From Trichoplax sp. H2 (Eukaryota; Placozoa; Uniplacotomia; Trichoplacea): a stretch of DNA of 64,000 nucleotides. The notes under the pieces were generated by a model. That model ran no database searches. It saw only the letters and a program-made list of their open reading frames with translations, and had not been told where the DNA came from. The stretch is taken from the NCBI GenBank assembly GCA_003344405.1, contig NOWV01000053.1:186001-250000 (forward strand). The letters are read 5' to 3'. Position 1 is the first letter of the stretch; every line of letters begins with the position of its first letter. The translations under genes were made by a program, and so were the position numbers. This document shows, one piece after another, positions 1 to 12,988 of the stretch.

Positions 1-395
1 AGTTGTTGTAGACCAAACCTTTAACAGAATCCATAGGTTAATAACTGCAAATTATTGCCAATTCGATTATTAAGATATATGGCTTTATAGAACACAAGAT
101 TACGTCATGCGTAAGCTACAAAGATTACGAATCAAGCTGTATAACAAATACATGATACCTTAGCGACGGACTGTCTTAAACCGAATGCTTCATATATCTG
201 TATTGTTAAATAAATAAATGATTTCTTCTTATCAACTTAATAGAAATTATAAGTATTATCACTTATTTTTACAGGCTACGTAAAGAGTATACAAAATATT
301 TCTTTCGATAGATACAACGCCAGATGTGGATACTAGTGACCTAATTTTTACTTTGAACGATTACATAATCTCAGTGAGTAACAACTACTATTTAG
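1..395. other. non-coding stretch, nothing recognised
   Basis: AT-rich sequence with stops in all frames. A polypyrimidine tract followed by ACAG at about 265-275 could be a splice acceptor, but the open stretch behind it closes after about 17 codons, so no exon is called. Confidence 0.4.
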
Positions 396-510
396 CGGCC
401 AGAGATTTGACGATAGAGTAATACCTTCCTATCGGAATCCATTAGCATCGGATAAGTGGCTTGAGTTTCTTCAAGCCATTGTAAAGCACCAGCCTATCAA
501 CATAAATTAA
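396..510 (+). CDS. possible terminal exon of an unknown gene
   Basis: After a TTTAG acceptor-like site, 38 codons run open to TAA, reading GQRFDDRVIPSYRNPLASDK and then a leucine-rich stretch. The residue composition looks protein-like (FDDRVIP, DKWLEFLQ), unlike the surrounding random translation. No upstream exon could be joined with confidence and I do not recognise the family. It could be the last exon of a gene lying mostly left of the window, or chance. Confidence 0.25.
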
Positions 511-2017
511 AACACGTCATTTGCACAGGCTTTGACAAGATCAAGCTATCTTAAGACATACCTGAGAACCAAACGTGATCAAAATAGTCTTTGTATTAGC
601 AGCATCAAACATAGCCTAGGGAAATAATTCAAACATAAATTAGCAAGGTAAGCTATATGCTGATATGAATGTATTTAGGTATCAACCTTTTACTGATCAT
701 ACTACTCTAATATTATTTTCTTTTATAAGGAATGTTCTTAATACAGTTATCAGCAATAATTCAACAACTATAGCACTATCACCTGATTCCGCTGTAGTTC
801 GGCTACGTGATCACGTCAGGGCAGTCACGCAAAGTGTCTCAAAAGAATTAACAGCAATGATTTTCCACTTTCCATGAAATCTGATAAATTTACTTGGCTG
901 AAATCCATCAAATGATATTGTTAGATCAGAAAATTATGCAAGATCCAATGGTATGTTGTATCCATTTCCAGTACTCTATCTAACAAGATGATTTATGAAT
1001 ATTGCATGAACTTTCGTATCTCTAACCTAGATGTACGAACATCGATCAATGGAACATGCAATGGTGCTACAGATCCGACAGTAGAACTAGATTGAGGCAA
1101 TCCATCACTCTTATTGTGGTCCATTTTACGATCAACGTCTTTTAAAAAAGTGTTCCAGTTATCCTATGAGGTAACCCAAAATTTATTAGTAAAAATTGCG
1201 TAGATAATTAATGAAGTATTTATTTTATGCTGTTAAAACTTTATGCTATATCTAACTATTAGTACCATTTAGGACCAGCCTATTGAATTTGATATCATGT
1301 AATGTTATTATTCTTACTTCGACGTCAAATAATTCATCTACGGCATCACGAACTTCAGGAATCCTAAAACATTTCAGTATCTCTATTAAAGACTTCCTAA
1401 ATTTAGACTGCCGTATGCACAATAAGCGGGATAATAAAATAATATCAATTTGGAAAGATATAATAAGCTTTATACATATTCTGCGGGATAGGATGACAGG
1501 TATTAGTCCCTATGTATTGCATTCACTGATATGACAGCTATATCTACATACGTAAATCCCAACTATACAAACGTTAACGACAGATATTTTATAAGAAACA
1601 CGATAGCTACTAATTTTAAAGGTCAAGAGGCGGTTAAGGGTTAGTAGAATAGCTTGAGAGAATCTAGTAATATATCTATTACAATAACATTTGTTCGAAT
1701 AAACTTAATGTGTTAGGATAAAATTAATTACAATATCCGATAAATTACCGATAATTTTCTTTGCATGTATTTTGCAGATCTAGGTGGGACTTTACAGATA
1801 ATCTGAGTGTAGGCAAGAATTTATCAATGTTTGTATAAGAAATAGATTTATCCTTAGATAATAACATAATTTAACGGCTTCAGGTAGCCCTATAAAGTGC
1901 AAATATCTACTACTGTATGCTAGGCATATACACAGTTCTACGTGTATGTATACTATTTTCATTAGCATAGGAGTAATTAAGCTATAACAAGAAGCTAGAT
2001 TACTTTTTAATGCAGAA
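511..2017. other. non-coding stretch
   Basis: AT-rich DNA with only short, compositionally random open frames on both strands. No splice-consistent exon set, RNA gene or repeat was seen. Confidence 0.4.
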
Positions 2018-2971
2018 CTAAACTAAGTTAAATGTTTCCAAATTCGAGAGAAGTTGATAGCTGTAATTCATACTGTTTCTGTGCATAAATTATTACAGTC
2101 TAACTGACAATTTTTTTCTATGTTTAACCTGTACCTATTAAATGCTTCAGCATAAAGTCCAATAGCGGCTCCTAACTTATTGACATGATTATTTACAAAA
2201 TCCCCAATCGACTCTATTAAGGTGTAAAATAATAGAAAAGATGATTTATGCATGTTGTCTAATACGTTTCACAATAATGGAACATTATTGATCATAGACA
2301 ATTACTTGGCTAGCAAAATGCTGGTAAATCTCTCTTTCTATACTAAATAAAAACTTCAGTGCTAATTTTATATATCATATCGATGATGAGAATTACTATT
2401 AACACTTTACTATTTACTTTTATAATACTGCTTGTATACTGTATAAAATTACAGTAGATAGACAACGAAAGATGGCAAGTTTTGCTTCAATACAGTAATA
2501 GCACATAATTATCGTCTACGATACTTTATAATAACTCAAGCAATAGCATATTATATACACACCAATGATTGAGAACTTTTCTTGAACTCCTGCTAACGTT
2601 TTATTTAATCCTTCAGCTAGCTGTTGTACTTCCTGAGCTATCTTACATGTCGTATCGGATGCCATGTTGTAATAGCATCCGCCTGCTACTATAGCCCCTT
2701 TTTTCAACTTCAATCCAGTACAGATAATCCTACAAAATCAAGACACTATCTAAATCATCGCTTGCATCAATAAGCTACTAATCATAACATTTTAGACCTA
2801 AGCTTTACCTGGAAACAAGATTAATTTGCAAAGATGTAGTAAATGGAGCTCGGTCTGGAAAGGAAATTATTAATTTATTTATTCTATACAGAAGCCTTTT
2901 TGTTCGCGCTCGATGACGTCATCACGAAAGAGTATGGATAGGCTGTGTTTCAAACATGAGCAACGGGTCAT
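2018..2971 (-). CDS. unrecognised five-exon small protein (about 144 aa)
   Basis: Five exons on the minus strand join in consistent phase: 2971-2890, 2854-2809, 2729-2563, 2213-2135 and 2078-2018. They give 435 bases, or 144 residues plus stop. Each junction has GT and AG ends. The middle of the protein is helix-like and low in glycine and proline, with repeated amphipathic patterns such as KIAQEVQQLAEGLNKTL and DFVNNHVNKLGAAIGLYAEA. No transmembrane segment or catalytic motif is obvious. The first exon is the least certain: another ATG at 2922 lies in a frame that does not continue into exon 2. I do not recognise the family. The consistent phases and protein-like central exons argue for a real gene. 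The nearest neighbour is KIF6, divergent, 1.7 kb away. Confidence 0.5.
2914..2921. promoter_or_regulatory. CRE-like palindrome TGACGTCA
   Basis: A perfect 8-base CREB/ATF site lies in a locally GC-richer patch at the 5' end of the unrecognised minus-strand gene. It falls inside the modelled first exon, or just upstream of coding sequence if exon 1 starts lower. An isolated 8-mer is weak evidence; the position at a gene start makes it plausible. Confidence 0.35.
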
Positions 2972-4683
2972 AGTGTAACCAATAGCTGACGATATTTCGA
3001 GTTTTTCGGTTATTGTACCATGAGATCAGTGTCTGAAACAGTGCTCAAGCTCATAGTACATAGACTAGCAATGAATTTTTCTTCTCGTATCGAACAAGCG
3101 TTCCAATAATGTAGAGTCTGTAATAAAGTACGCCTAGTCAGACAGACACCAGACAGACTAGACAGTACCGCGTTGCTATAGAGATTATTGCAGTAGCAGT
3201 GTACAGTAGCAGATCTGGATTTTGTGACATAAAAATATTGTTATTATTCATTGATCTGTTGTTGCTACTGTGCGAGTATAAAGTAATAGAAGCAATAGCA
3301 TTCAGTAAGACCACCTGTATAAGCAGGAGTAAATAGATTCGTGTATCAAATGACAACTTAATGCTTGTCTGCAATGATTTGAACTGAACTTTTAACAGTG
3401 CTAATTGTATGTACACGATATACTGTATATTTGAGTTCGAGATTTACTACGCTAAAATCGAGATCGACTCCATGCAGTAGCGTAATTCCTGCTCAAAATC
3501 TGCACACGAAGTAATAAGGCTGATAAGAAGTAGCTTTGGTGCATGATATAGGAGTCAATTACCTACTTCTTTTAGTGCCATGATCTGCTAATGTCAAGTT
3601 ATGGCGCATTTTAGTAGAGCATACGCGAATATTATGCACAGGAATAATAATCTTCTAATAAATTATATTTGAAGATATTAAACAGAGGCAACGAATCATA
3701 TTTCTAGTAACCTATATTTAGAATTATACTTTTCTTGCCATATGTACCATCCAGTATTATTGGGGATAAAACGAAGACATAGTTTGGCATAAGCGCGAGA
3801 CGTATATCAATTCCAATTCGATATTTCTCTACATATGCAGTACTGAAAAATCTTACTCCCAATAGTTAGTTATTTAACTGTATGAATAATCAAGCCACTT
3901 ACTATTAACAGTAAATAAGTACCACAGATGTGTAAGCCACAGCATTCTTAATATTTACTATATCACAATATTATATGTTATACGGACATATCTCAAATTA
4001 AACGGTTAATACAGCATCTTAGCAGTAATGGTTTTTATTATCGACGACTGTAATAGACAACTCCTCAATAATAATACGTATTTTAGATTAGATTAATATC
4101 TAGATCTTATCAGCTAAATGAATAAAGTGCTTAAGTGCTAACCCACTTCTTTACGTGCGAATATACAGTATGGTACTACTATGTCTATCTATTGTGAAGA
4201 TAGCACAGAACTACACTACACCGTAATATAACTGCGATCTAAGCGTAAAGGGTGAGGAAAGATTTATTGTACTGTATGGTACAGTATGTTTAGCAGGCAA
4301 TACATTGCGTATCATTACTTGTATGCGATTACTCACTTAGGTGCAGCACTCAAAATACACTCACCAATATATATTTTAGTATAATAAATTAAACTAGTTG
4401 CAAGCTGCTGCTGGCTTTTCAAGCGACTGCTAGTTATTTCGTTAATTCAGTAACGGTCCATTCTATAGCAGAAATAATTAAGCGGTATACAGTAAAAAGC
4501 AATTATGACCATTAGAATGTTATCAGCTGATTACGATTACTTTCTAGCCTTGAACTATTGCTGTTAAGCACGGTTTCTTGTGTGATATACTATAGGCTGC
4601 CTAAAATTAATCGTGTATAGTTAGTTTAGGGTAGAGTATATTATTATTATTTATGAAAGAATTGCAGAAAGGTTAGATAAACC
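2972..4683. other. intergenic region between divergent genes
   Basis: About 1.7 kb separating the unknown minus-strand gene from KIF6. It holds AT-rich sequence and a short TACAGTA/TACTGTA-rich patch near 4265-4290. The open frames here look random. It presumably contains the promoters of both genes, but no core element is clear. Confidence 0.4.
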
Positions 4684-7600
4684 ATGGTGAAGTATGGTAT
4701 TCAAATCTATTCTCGAATTAAGCCAACCCGAGCAAAGGCTGAGGCAAGCGAATATACATTCTAATTTAAGAATAAAATAATCTTGTTGCAGGATATTGAA
4801 TCATGGATAAGACGTATATTCTGATAATGAAGCTAATTTACACTTAGCTTGAATACATCAGAAGTATTGATTATCATCTTGTAACTTTCAACCTACATTC
4901 TTATGTTAAGAAATCTAGCAAATCATTTTCTGCTTGCACTGTTACACCATTACTAATTTCAAATTATTATTCTACCACTTCGTAACCAAATGGAGATGAT
5001 TTGATAAAATTTAAATCCTGGATAGTGATATTAAATAGGATTTCTTTATTACACATATAGGCGTATGAAATAACCGAAAAGGAAGATTCAGGATCTGCGA
5101 TTGTGACTTTTCCTATATCCAAAGATGCTGCTGAAGGATTTGTAAACAATAAACGAGATAATTTTAGATTTAAGTAAGGATGAGCGATGACTATCTATCT
5201 AAGTAACCTAAGCCTGTTCCCTCTGTAACGGAAAAATACATTGCTTTTAATTCATGTCATATTTAAAAGACTGTGCAATAGCACTGTACAATTACATAGA
5301 ACATAACTAGATAATGTAAAACAGTGTACTAAATTATCAAATAGATAGGCATATTTCGTATGGTGTAGAGTTTACAGAGGAAACTATTATACAGAACCAG
5401 ATGGTATTAAGGAAACCATTTACGTAGAATATGATAGAAATAAGATTATAGACAATGAAAATATATTCTGATAGAAGAAAATTTCTCATTTTATTTATTT
5501 CTAGATTTAATAAAATATTTGATCAAAACGCCAAGCAGGAAGAAGTATTTGAATATGTAGCCAAACCAGTCTTACAAAAGTAAATAATATTCAAATTGAA
5601 TTATAAACTTTAGGCCACCCATTTACGAAAGTAAATGTACAGTAATTAATAGATTGGAAAGTTAGTGTCAGCTGTAATGATGGCAGTTCCAACCTAGACT
5701 AAATGTTAAATATCTTTTGTAATCCGTTTATCATCGCCGTTAGTGCCGATAGCTTCATAACAAATATATTCTTCTTTGATGATAGCGTTCTGTTAGGTTA
5801 TAATGGAACTGTATTTGCATATGGACAGGTAAATATAGTATTTGTGAATACAAGTATCGTCGGTATACAGCTCTACGAATGATTTCTAACGTTATTCTAC
5901 GTCTAACAGACAGGATCTGGCAAAACTTTTACGATTACTGGAGGGGCTGAACGATATACTGATCGAGGTCTCATTCCGAGGACAATATCATACCTATTCC
6001 AAGAATATCAGAAGGTAGTGGACAACCAATCGAGATCACATTAAAGTTTCCCTGTTTTAATTGATCAATAGCTATGATAGTTTCATAGCGGCAGATAAAC
6101 TACTTCAATCTACTCTAGCAGTCGAGCCGGTAGTTATTTTATAATTTATATTGCACAAGTATTTAATGCTAAATCTTAAGTTTGTATTTCTGAACTGTTT
6201 TTGATTAATGATACGCTTCGATTTCAGAATGTCGACTCTGAATATACTACTCATGTTAGTTACCTTGAAATCTACAATCAGTGCGGCTACGATCTTTTAG
6301 ATCCGAGGCACAACGCTTCTAAACTGGAAGATCTACCGTAAGTAGTTTTGCAATCTGGATCTGATACGAATATATCTAGTGATTTAGTTTAATCAAATAG
6401 TCAATTTTTAATCTTATTGACAATTATGCCTTATATTTACTTGGTAACTGTAGCAAAGTTAGCTTACTGGAGGATAATAATAGCAATATCCATTTAAAAA
6501 ATCTATCCATTCATCAAGCCAATAGCGAAGAAGAAGGTAAGTGAAGTATATTTTATTTAATATCAATTTATTGATATTCTTTCTGATTTTTAGACAAACT
6601 TTTCTGAAGCATTTGACCTAATAGTCAATCATAACTTACAGGATAAAGTCCTCATTATTTGAGATACACGCTTAGTTTACTTTATTTTATTCATAATACT
6701 CGTTCTATTTTCATTTATAAAGTGCTTACATTAATTAATTAGTTGTTGTCGTCTAGTTTCTGACCTTCCATCAAGATTATAGATAAAAATTCTAAAATCT
6801 GCATTAGCAATGGTGCAAATTGAATTTGTTTTCACCTTTGTTTGCCGTACAAACAGGGCGCTAATTTAAACTGCACTCTGCGATTAAACTACTGTTAATA
6901 AAATTGCATTATATCGCAAATTCATTCCCATTTCCTAGTCTTCTTCTCTTTTCAATGCTTGTATTTAGAATGAAAATCTTGGAATTCAATCATTTCCATA
7001 CAGTCTTGTATTGATCTTGTACAATTTTCGCCTACGCAATGCGAAAAATTTCTATTTCTACTTGGTGCATTCTTTTTACGTTGGTGCCTATTAATATGCT
7101 AGATTGAGTTCTTTCACATCAGTAGCTTAAATTACAGATAGATACAGTTAATAAATAGCTACCAACTGTCTTTTGCTTTTTTACGCCTTCATGCTCTTGT
7201 TTGAAGAGAAATAAATCCAAGGATTGTAATTATTTGACGTATATATCAGTAGCTTAAATTACAGACAAGTAGACGCTATAAATAATAATATCAAATCTCT
7301 TTCCATTTTATAGCTTTAAATTTGTTATTTTTGGGAGATACGAATCGAATGATTGCCGAGGTAAGGCCTATAAGATTAAAATAAGCATATTCGAGATCGC
7401 AAGCTTATACAACTCAAAGATTGCAAGGACCACTTTGTTTTCTAGACATGCAATAATATTTTTGATTTCAGACGCCCATGAATCAGGCATCAACTCGTTC
7501 CCACTGTATATTTACAATTCATATGTCTATTCGAGAAACTGGCTCGGATACAATTAGGCGATCAAAATTTCACCTAGTTGATTTAGCAGGGTAAGTCGTC

Positions 7601-10600
7601 CATTCTGCTTTCATCATGGCGTTCAATTAGAGATTTAGCTGCTAGTACAGGAAAAGTAGATATACACAATGGAACTCATTCCACTCTTGATTTGGATTCT
7701 TTAGATCCGAAAGAGTAGCAAAATCTAACATTGGAGGAACCATTCTAACTGAAGCCAAGTACATTAATTTATCCTTACATTTTTTAGAACAGGTAACGTT
7801 ACTCTTCCATACCTTAGCATTCGCTATACAATCATTATCCTTTATGTCCTCTAATCCTGCTGATGACTATCCTATTCTTTCAGGTTATTATCTCGCTATC
7901 TGAAAAATCAAGAACTCATATCCCTTATAGAAATTCTATGATGACATCAGTATTGAGAGATAGGTAAGCTTATGATTATCATTCTATCTTGTCACTGGTA
8001 GGTGATAAAGATCGATCCTGCTTAAGTCAACAAAATGCAGTTCAATCCTACTACTATAAATTACAATCTGTCTTGTCCATTTGTTATAGTCTTGGTGGAA
8101 ACTGTATGACATCGATGATAGCAACTTGCTCGGTAGAAAAGAAGAATTTAGACGTAAGGAGATTATTTCATTTGTATCTATACGGTAGCTATGGGTAATT
8201 TATATACGAATATTTATTCATATCATATCCTAGATAATGCTATGGTATAAAATAAGATCATTTAGTTATAGTAATTAATGCTTATCACTCTAATATCATG
8301 CTATTAATTGGACAAATTTTTATAGGAAACAATTACTACGTGTCGATTTGCGCAGAGAGTGGCATTAATTAAAAACGAAGCATTATTAAATGAAGAAGTC
8401 GATCCAAAATTGGTATTTAATAATTCTATGGGCTATATATATTCTATAGAAAGATATGCATGTCTCCTAACTTATTTTTACGTTTCATTTTAATCCCATA
8501 AAGATGGTAGTTCGATTAAAGAGCGAAATTCAACGACTAAAGGAGGAATTAGCTATTGCTACGGGAAATCAATCAACCGATCCACTAGTTGAGCAAGAGA
8601 TTGATAGGTAAATTAAGTAAATTGTGCTGATACTGGAGAGAAATGGACAGTTTTGCATTCCTCCTTAGTTATATCTTCTGCTTTAATTTCCAATTTATGT
8701 TTAATTTTAATCTTTCTGTAATTATTAGGTGCCGTGCTTTAGTGGACTCCTATATTGCCGACTCCGATCCTGAAGCAATATTGAGTGTAGGAGGTGATAT
8801 GCGAAAAATTACTTTGTGCTATAAAATCTTTAAGGATAAAGTTCTGCAAGGAGGCCCCTCCAAAAGGTATGCAAAGAATTATATACATATATTTGAATTT
8901 GTGCTAAGCTTGATCGCCTTTACGGTGGTATATTGACCTGGATCTGTTAGAAAAGGGCACATTATATGTTCCAATCATAGCATGGATACTCTATACCGTA
9001 TTGAGACCCATTTTCATTTCTTAAATTTCGTTTATGTACATGATGATGACTTAGTAGTAAATTATATTTATTTCATAGTGGGGATAACACCCAAGGAGAA
9101 AATGGAGATGATGAAATGCCAGTAAACTCCGCTCGAACATCGAAGGAAGTTCAACGATTGACTGATTTATTACAGCAACGTGATAATGAAATTAGTATCC
9201 TTTTCACGTAGTCAAATATTGCAATCAGAACGGGTTTTCTTTTCTAAATAGTTAAAGCATAGCGACTTCTTGCATTTTACATACAACTTTTCAGTAATTC
9301 AATAGTCATACTTCGAGCTCATTCAACCTTAACGAAAAAATTTAAAACGTAGACATTCTTGTAACAATGCTAAAGAAAGAGAAACAGCGAGCAGCGGTAG
9401 CTGTTGCTCATTCTAAAACAAAAATTGAAAGCGATACAAGTCCACGAGATAGTAGAATAACGCAATCGAAATCTCTAGATACAAAACAGTATCACCACGA
9501 GGAGTCCCGTGCAAGCTATCGAAAAGAGACTAAACATGAAAGGTCGCCATCGAACGAAAAGCAAGCGGAGCCAAGGCATACCCGGATATACGGTAAAATT
9601 ATCATTCCGATTTGTTGCATTTCATCTACAGCTGCGATAAGTCGCTCAACTTCTGTAGTAGTACAGCGTAACTTTCATTAACTAGTAGTGGTACAATGAT
9701 TGATCTCTAGCCTTTGCACGAATTAATAGTCGATAATTCTATTTCCTAGCTTAAACTGTAAAGTTAATAAACGACATACTACATGATTAGAAAATTTTAA
9801 TCTCTAAAATCTCTTCATTTTATCCGCCTTTTATGTAGGAGACATGTCGAAAGGAAGACAAGAAGCATTTGACATTTTCCGTCGAGATTACGCTAATAAC
9901 TCTGCTATTGATGACAAGAAACGAATTTTGAAACAAAAGTAATTAAGATAGAGAGTAAAAATTAACGCTATAGAATGATACTATTGAAATTTTTATTTTT
10001 ACTCCGCTTACAGTATATGACATATTGATTTCTATAACTAGATATGCCGAAGCTAAAGCTCAAGGAGAAGCATTAAATGATTGTAAAATGCAGATAAGTA
10101 AGTCTTCTACGTAGATATTTTAGGCATTAATTTAATAAATGTTGGCCTCTGAAGTGCGCTGTCATGATGATAGAATAAGTTTTAATACTTGATTAATGAA
10201 TTGTCTGACCTTAAAAGACAACTATAAGCAACAAATTGAAAAATATAGAATCGGAAAAGCCATGAAAGGTAAATAGTGAATTATCTTCTCTAAATGAAAA
10301 TACTTAATTAGTGTTGATCAGAGAGTAATAATCATTTATTTACGGGAATTAGGATTGAATGGTCGTGAGATAAATAGTGCAGATTTGGAAGATCAGGAGC
10401 AGTTTCTACGCGATAAATTACAGGCTGAAAAATTGCGGTACATATCCCTTCTTCATCGCGGAAAAGATAACTTTCGTTGTGCAGAAAATAATCATATACA
10501 ATAAGACTAACACTGTTTTCTTTAATGATGATAGATATAAGGATATATTTGGCCATCTGAAGGTACTGAAAACCGAAATTGAGCATTTACAACATCTATT

Positions 10601-11391
10601 AGACAAAGCTAGATTGAAATTACAGCAAGATTTCGAGGTGTGGTGGCAGAAACAGACACAATCTCAAGGAATTCAACAGGAACAGCCTGAGGAAGTTAGT
10701 GATGAATATTACCATGCAATGGCAGTTCTACTAGCTTACTTAAATTTTATTTTCAACGGAGATTCCTTCAATATTCTTAACGTATTGATGCTATCAATAT
10801 CAAATTAAACCGCTTAAACTTTTAGACCATGTCATAAATTATTCTCTTTACTCTCTCGATTTCTAAATATACCATTCTCATCGTTTATAGCCCCCTCCTA
10901 AATCACGTTCTGTCTGGAGAACACCAACACCTAATAAGCACGACTATCAACCGAGAAGTAAGGAAGCAAGGAGCAACGAAAGAAATGCCGGTTCTTCCAG
11001 AAATTCACAGGAGTTTATGGATAGTTATACGCACGGCTATTCGCCAAAAAATAAAGAAGTCAAGAGTCATGAAAGAACTGCTAATTCCTCAAGAAATTCA
11101 CATGAAATTCTAGATAGTTATACACGTTCAAGTGAGATGACCAGGTTAGACCTTTAAGAAGTAAATTTGTAAATGAATAAATGAGTCCGATTAATGATGG
11201 GTTGATAGATGCAATGAAATTATTTAATCTCCATCAGGAAGCAAATCCAGCAAAAATCGATTCCCATGACCGGCGATAAAGAGGCGGATGCAGATATTTT
11301 AGCATTTATGAAAGCTAAGCAAGATCTTGCACGTGCTAGAGGTATAGGCAACCTAAAACGCAATAGAATTATTCTTGATGCACAGTATTAA
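4684..11391 (+). CDS. KIF6: kinesin-like protein KIF6 (kinesin-9 family), 24 exons
   Basis: Exons: 4684-4743, 5061-5173, 5505-5579, 5786-5828, 5910-6014, 6228-6337, 6454-6536, 7314-7360, 7472-7590, 7705-7792, 7884-7963, 8090-8153, 8326-8412, 8504-8607, 8729-8866, 9079-9194, 9353-9592, 9839-9938, 10042-10097, 10218-10268, 10353-10437, 10535-10694, 10891-11144, 11238-11391. They total 2,532 bases, 843 residues; human KIF6 is about 814. The N-terminal motor has the P-loop GQTGSGKT (96-103), switch I NQASTRSH (216-223) and switch II DLAGSE (249-254). The stalk keeps KIF6 signatures EIEHLQHLLDKA and FEVWW. The tail keeps the DADILAFMKAKQ block near the end. The start has a good context (ACCATGG). 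KIF6 is an axonemal, ATP-driven microtubule motor. Exon 1 needs a GC donor at 4744; all others are GT. Exons 1 and 20 are the least certain boundaries. Confidence 0.96.
7118..7265 (+). repeat. 21-base direct repeat inside KIF6 intron 7
   Basis: The 21-mer beginning ATCAGTAGCTTAAATTACAG occurs at 7118-7138 and again at 7245-7265, in the longest KIF6 intron (6537-7313). The flanks are not obviously duplicated. Confidence 0.7.
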
Positions 11392-12988
11392 TTTAATCTC
11401 CTACTATCTACTGCGGTATTTTTCGGCACAATCATTATTGACTTACATTATTATTTTTAATTGTCTAGGGTTATTTGGTAAATAAAAGCAATTGTGTGTA
11501 TTATCGGATGTCTGACTGATTGCAACCTCTTTCAAGATTATTGCATTTCGAACAATTATAAAATGTTGCATCTTTTGCAGCTCTGACGTAGTGTACACTG
11601 CCAATCAGTTAGGTATATCAGTCTAATAATTATTTCCATAAATTAAAAATTTCAAACGGCTGTCTCCATTTCCAGTCTATGTACTAAATGAAGGCTTACA
11701 CCTCTTATTCTAAAGCGAGTTTTTCTATCGATGCCAATAGGATACGCTGTAAAATTATCTAATTGAATACAACTAATATATCGATCATCTATAAAATCAG
11801 CAATGTATCATAAATTGTGATTTTTCATCATTTTATCATTTCCAAATAATATCAACGTTAATCATAATTTAATTATAAGCAAAGAATATTCATATTCTAC
11901 GTATTTTTTGATTGATACTAAATTAAATCAGTCATACTGTTGTGTAAATCGTTGTGGCTACTAAATTTTTAAGTTTTGTAATGATGCCTAAAACTTATTT
12001 AAAGGATGACCATCCATCATACGGTATGTTAGAATGCACACACAGTCCTACACAATGTCAGCACATTATTAATAGTTTTTTAACGCAACCTATTCCAGAA
12101 GCTAGTTTTCAGATTGCCATCAGTTATATTATATGCACTCCACTACTAACCGCTATGAGACTACATTAACGTAACACATTCCATATTCCAGAAGCTAGTT
12201 TTGAGATTGTTAATCGTGATACTACATACAACACATCCAACTCTAATAAATCTCCTGATTCGTATCGTTTTACGCTATTACTTGAATTTGTTGAACTAAA
12301 CTGAGTATCACTGCCTCCTCACGTTACTATCTACCGTGTCAAAAGCATGATATAATCAAGGATCACGATAAATCACACCTAGTACTCACTACAATATTTA
12401 AATAAACTCGTTTATTCCGATTAACAATTTCTGTGACTATTTTATCTTTTACTATCCATACATCTATATACATTTTAAACTGTACCTTAAAATTAACAAA
12501 TCGTAGCACTTTCGATAGCTAAACTTTAAATAGATAATTCAAACATGGATGATAACAGTTTCTTAATCTTATGCTGATGAAATTATCAAGTTTTTCATAT
12601 ATTCACAAAAACAGAGTTATCAATGCCAACTAAGTCATGCTATACATTTATCAATGAAAGCAAGAACGTTGTAACGACTTATGCACGTTATGGGCTAAAA
12701 AATTGTCGTAAACTAGTACTACTAATTACAGTAAGATTTACCGGGTATAAACTCTTATGTTGAGTCAGTAACATTAATATTACAGTAAAAAATATTCAAT
12801 AATATATTACCTAAAAACGCCAGACACGATTGATGAAACGCATAAAGTCGTTCAGTAACAGCTACCCGTCAAGTTTATCATATGGTCTGATTCTTAAGAC
12901 CACTTATGAAACCATCAAGTGTATAGTCAAATATCTTAGCGTTGAATTTCATGACAACCAATTCGCATCTTAAGGTGCATACCCTATA
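11392..12988. other. intergenic region between convergent KIF6 and APLF
   Basis: It holds the 3' ends of both genes and otherwise AT-rich sequence. Near 12090-12215 two short stretches share CCAGAAGCTAGTTTTCAGATTG-like sequence with one substitution, a small direct duplication. No further gene is seen. Confidence 0.45.
11481..11486 (+). terminator. AATAAA polyadenylation signal for KIF6
   Basis: A canonical AATAAA lies about 90 bases after the KIF6 stop codon and is followed within 15 bases by a GT-rich tract (TTGTGTGTA), as expected of a cleavage and polyadenylation site. Confidence 0.6.

Noticed and set aside
3138-3416. 92-codon minus-strand open frame
   Set aside because: Hydrophobic and random-looking, no splice context, no family resemblance, in AT-rich intergenic DNA.
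4967-5149. 60-codon minus-strand open frame with protein-like sequence
   Set aside because: It overlaps KIF6 exon 2 on the opposite strand, which explains its apparent composition.
10332-10606. Minus-strand open frames over KIF6 exons 21-22
   Set aside because: Antisense shadows of exons that match KIF6 in the plus strand with correct phases.
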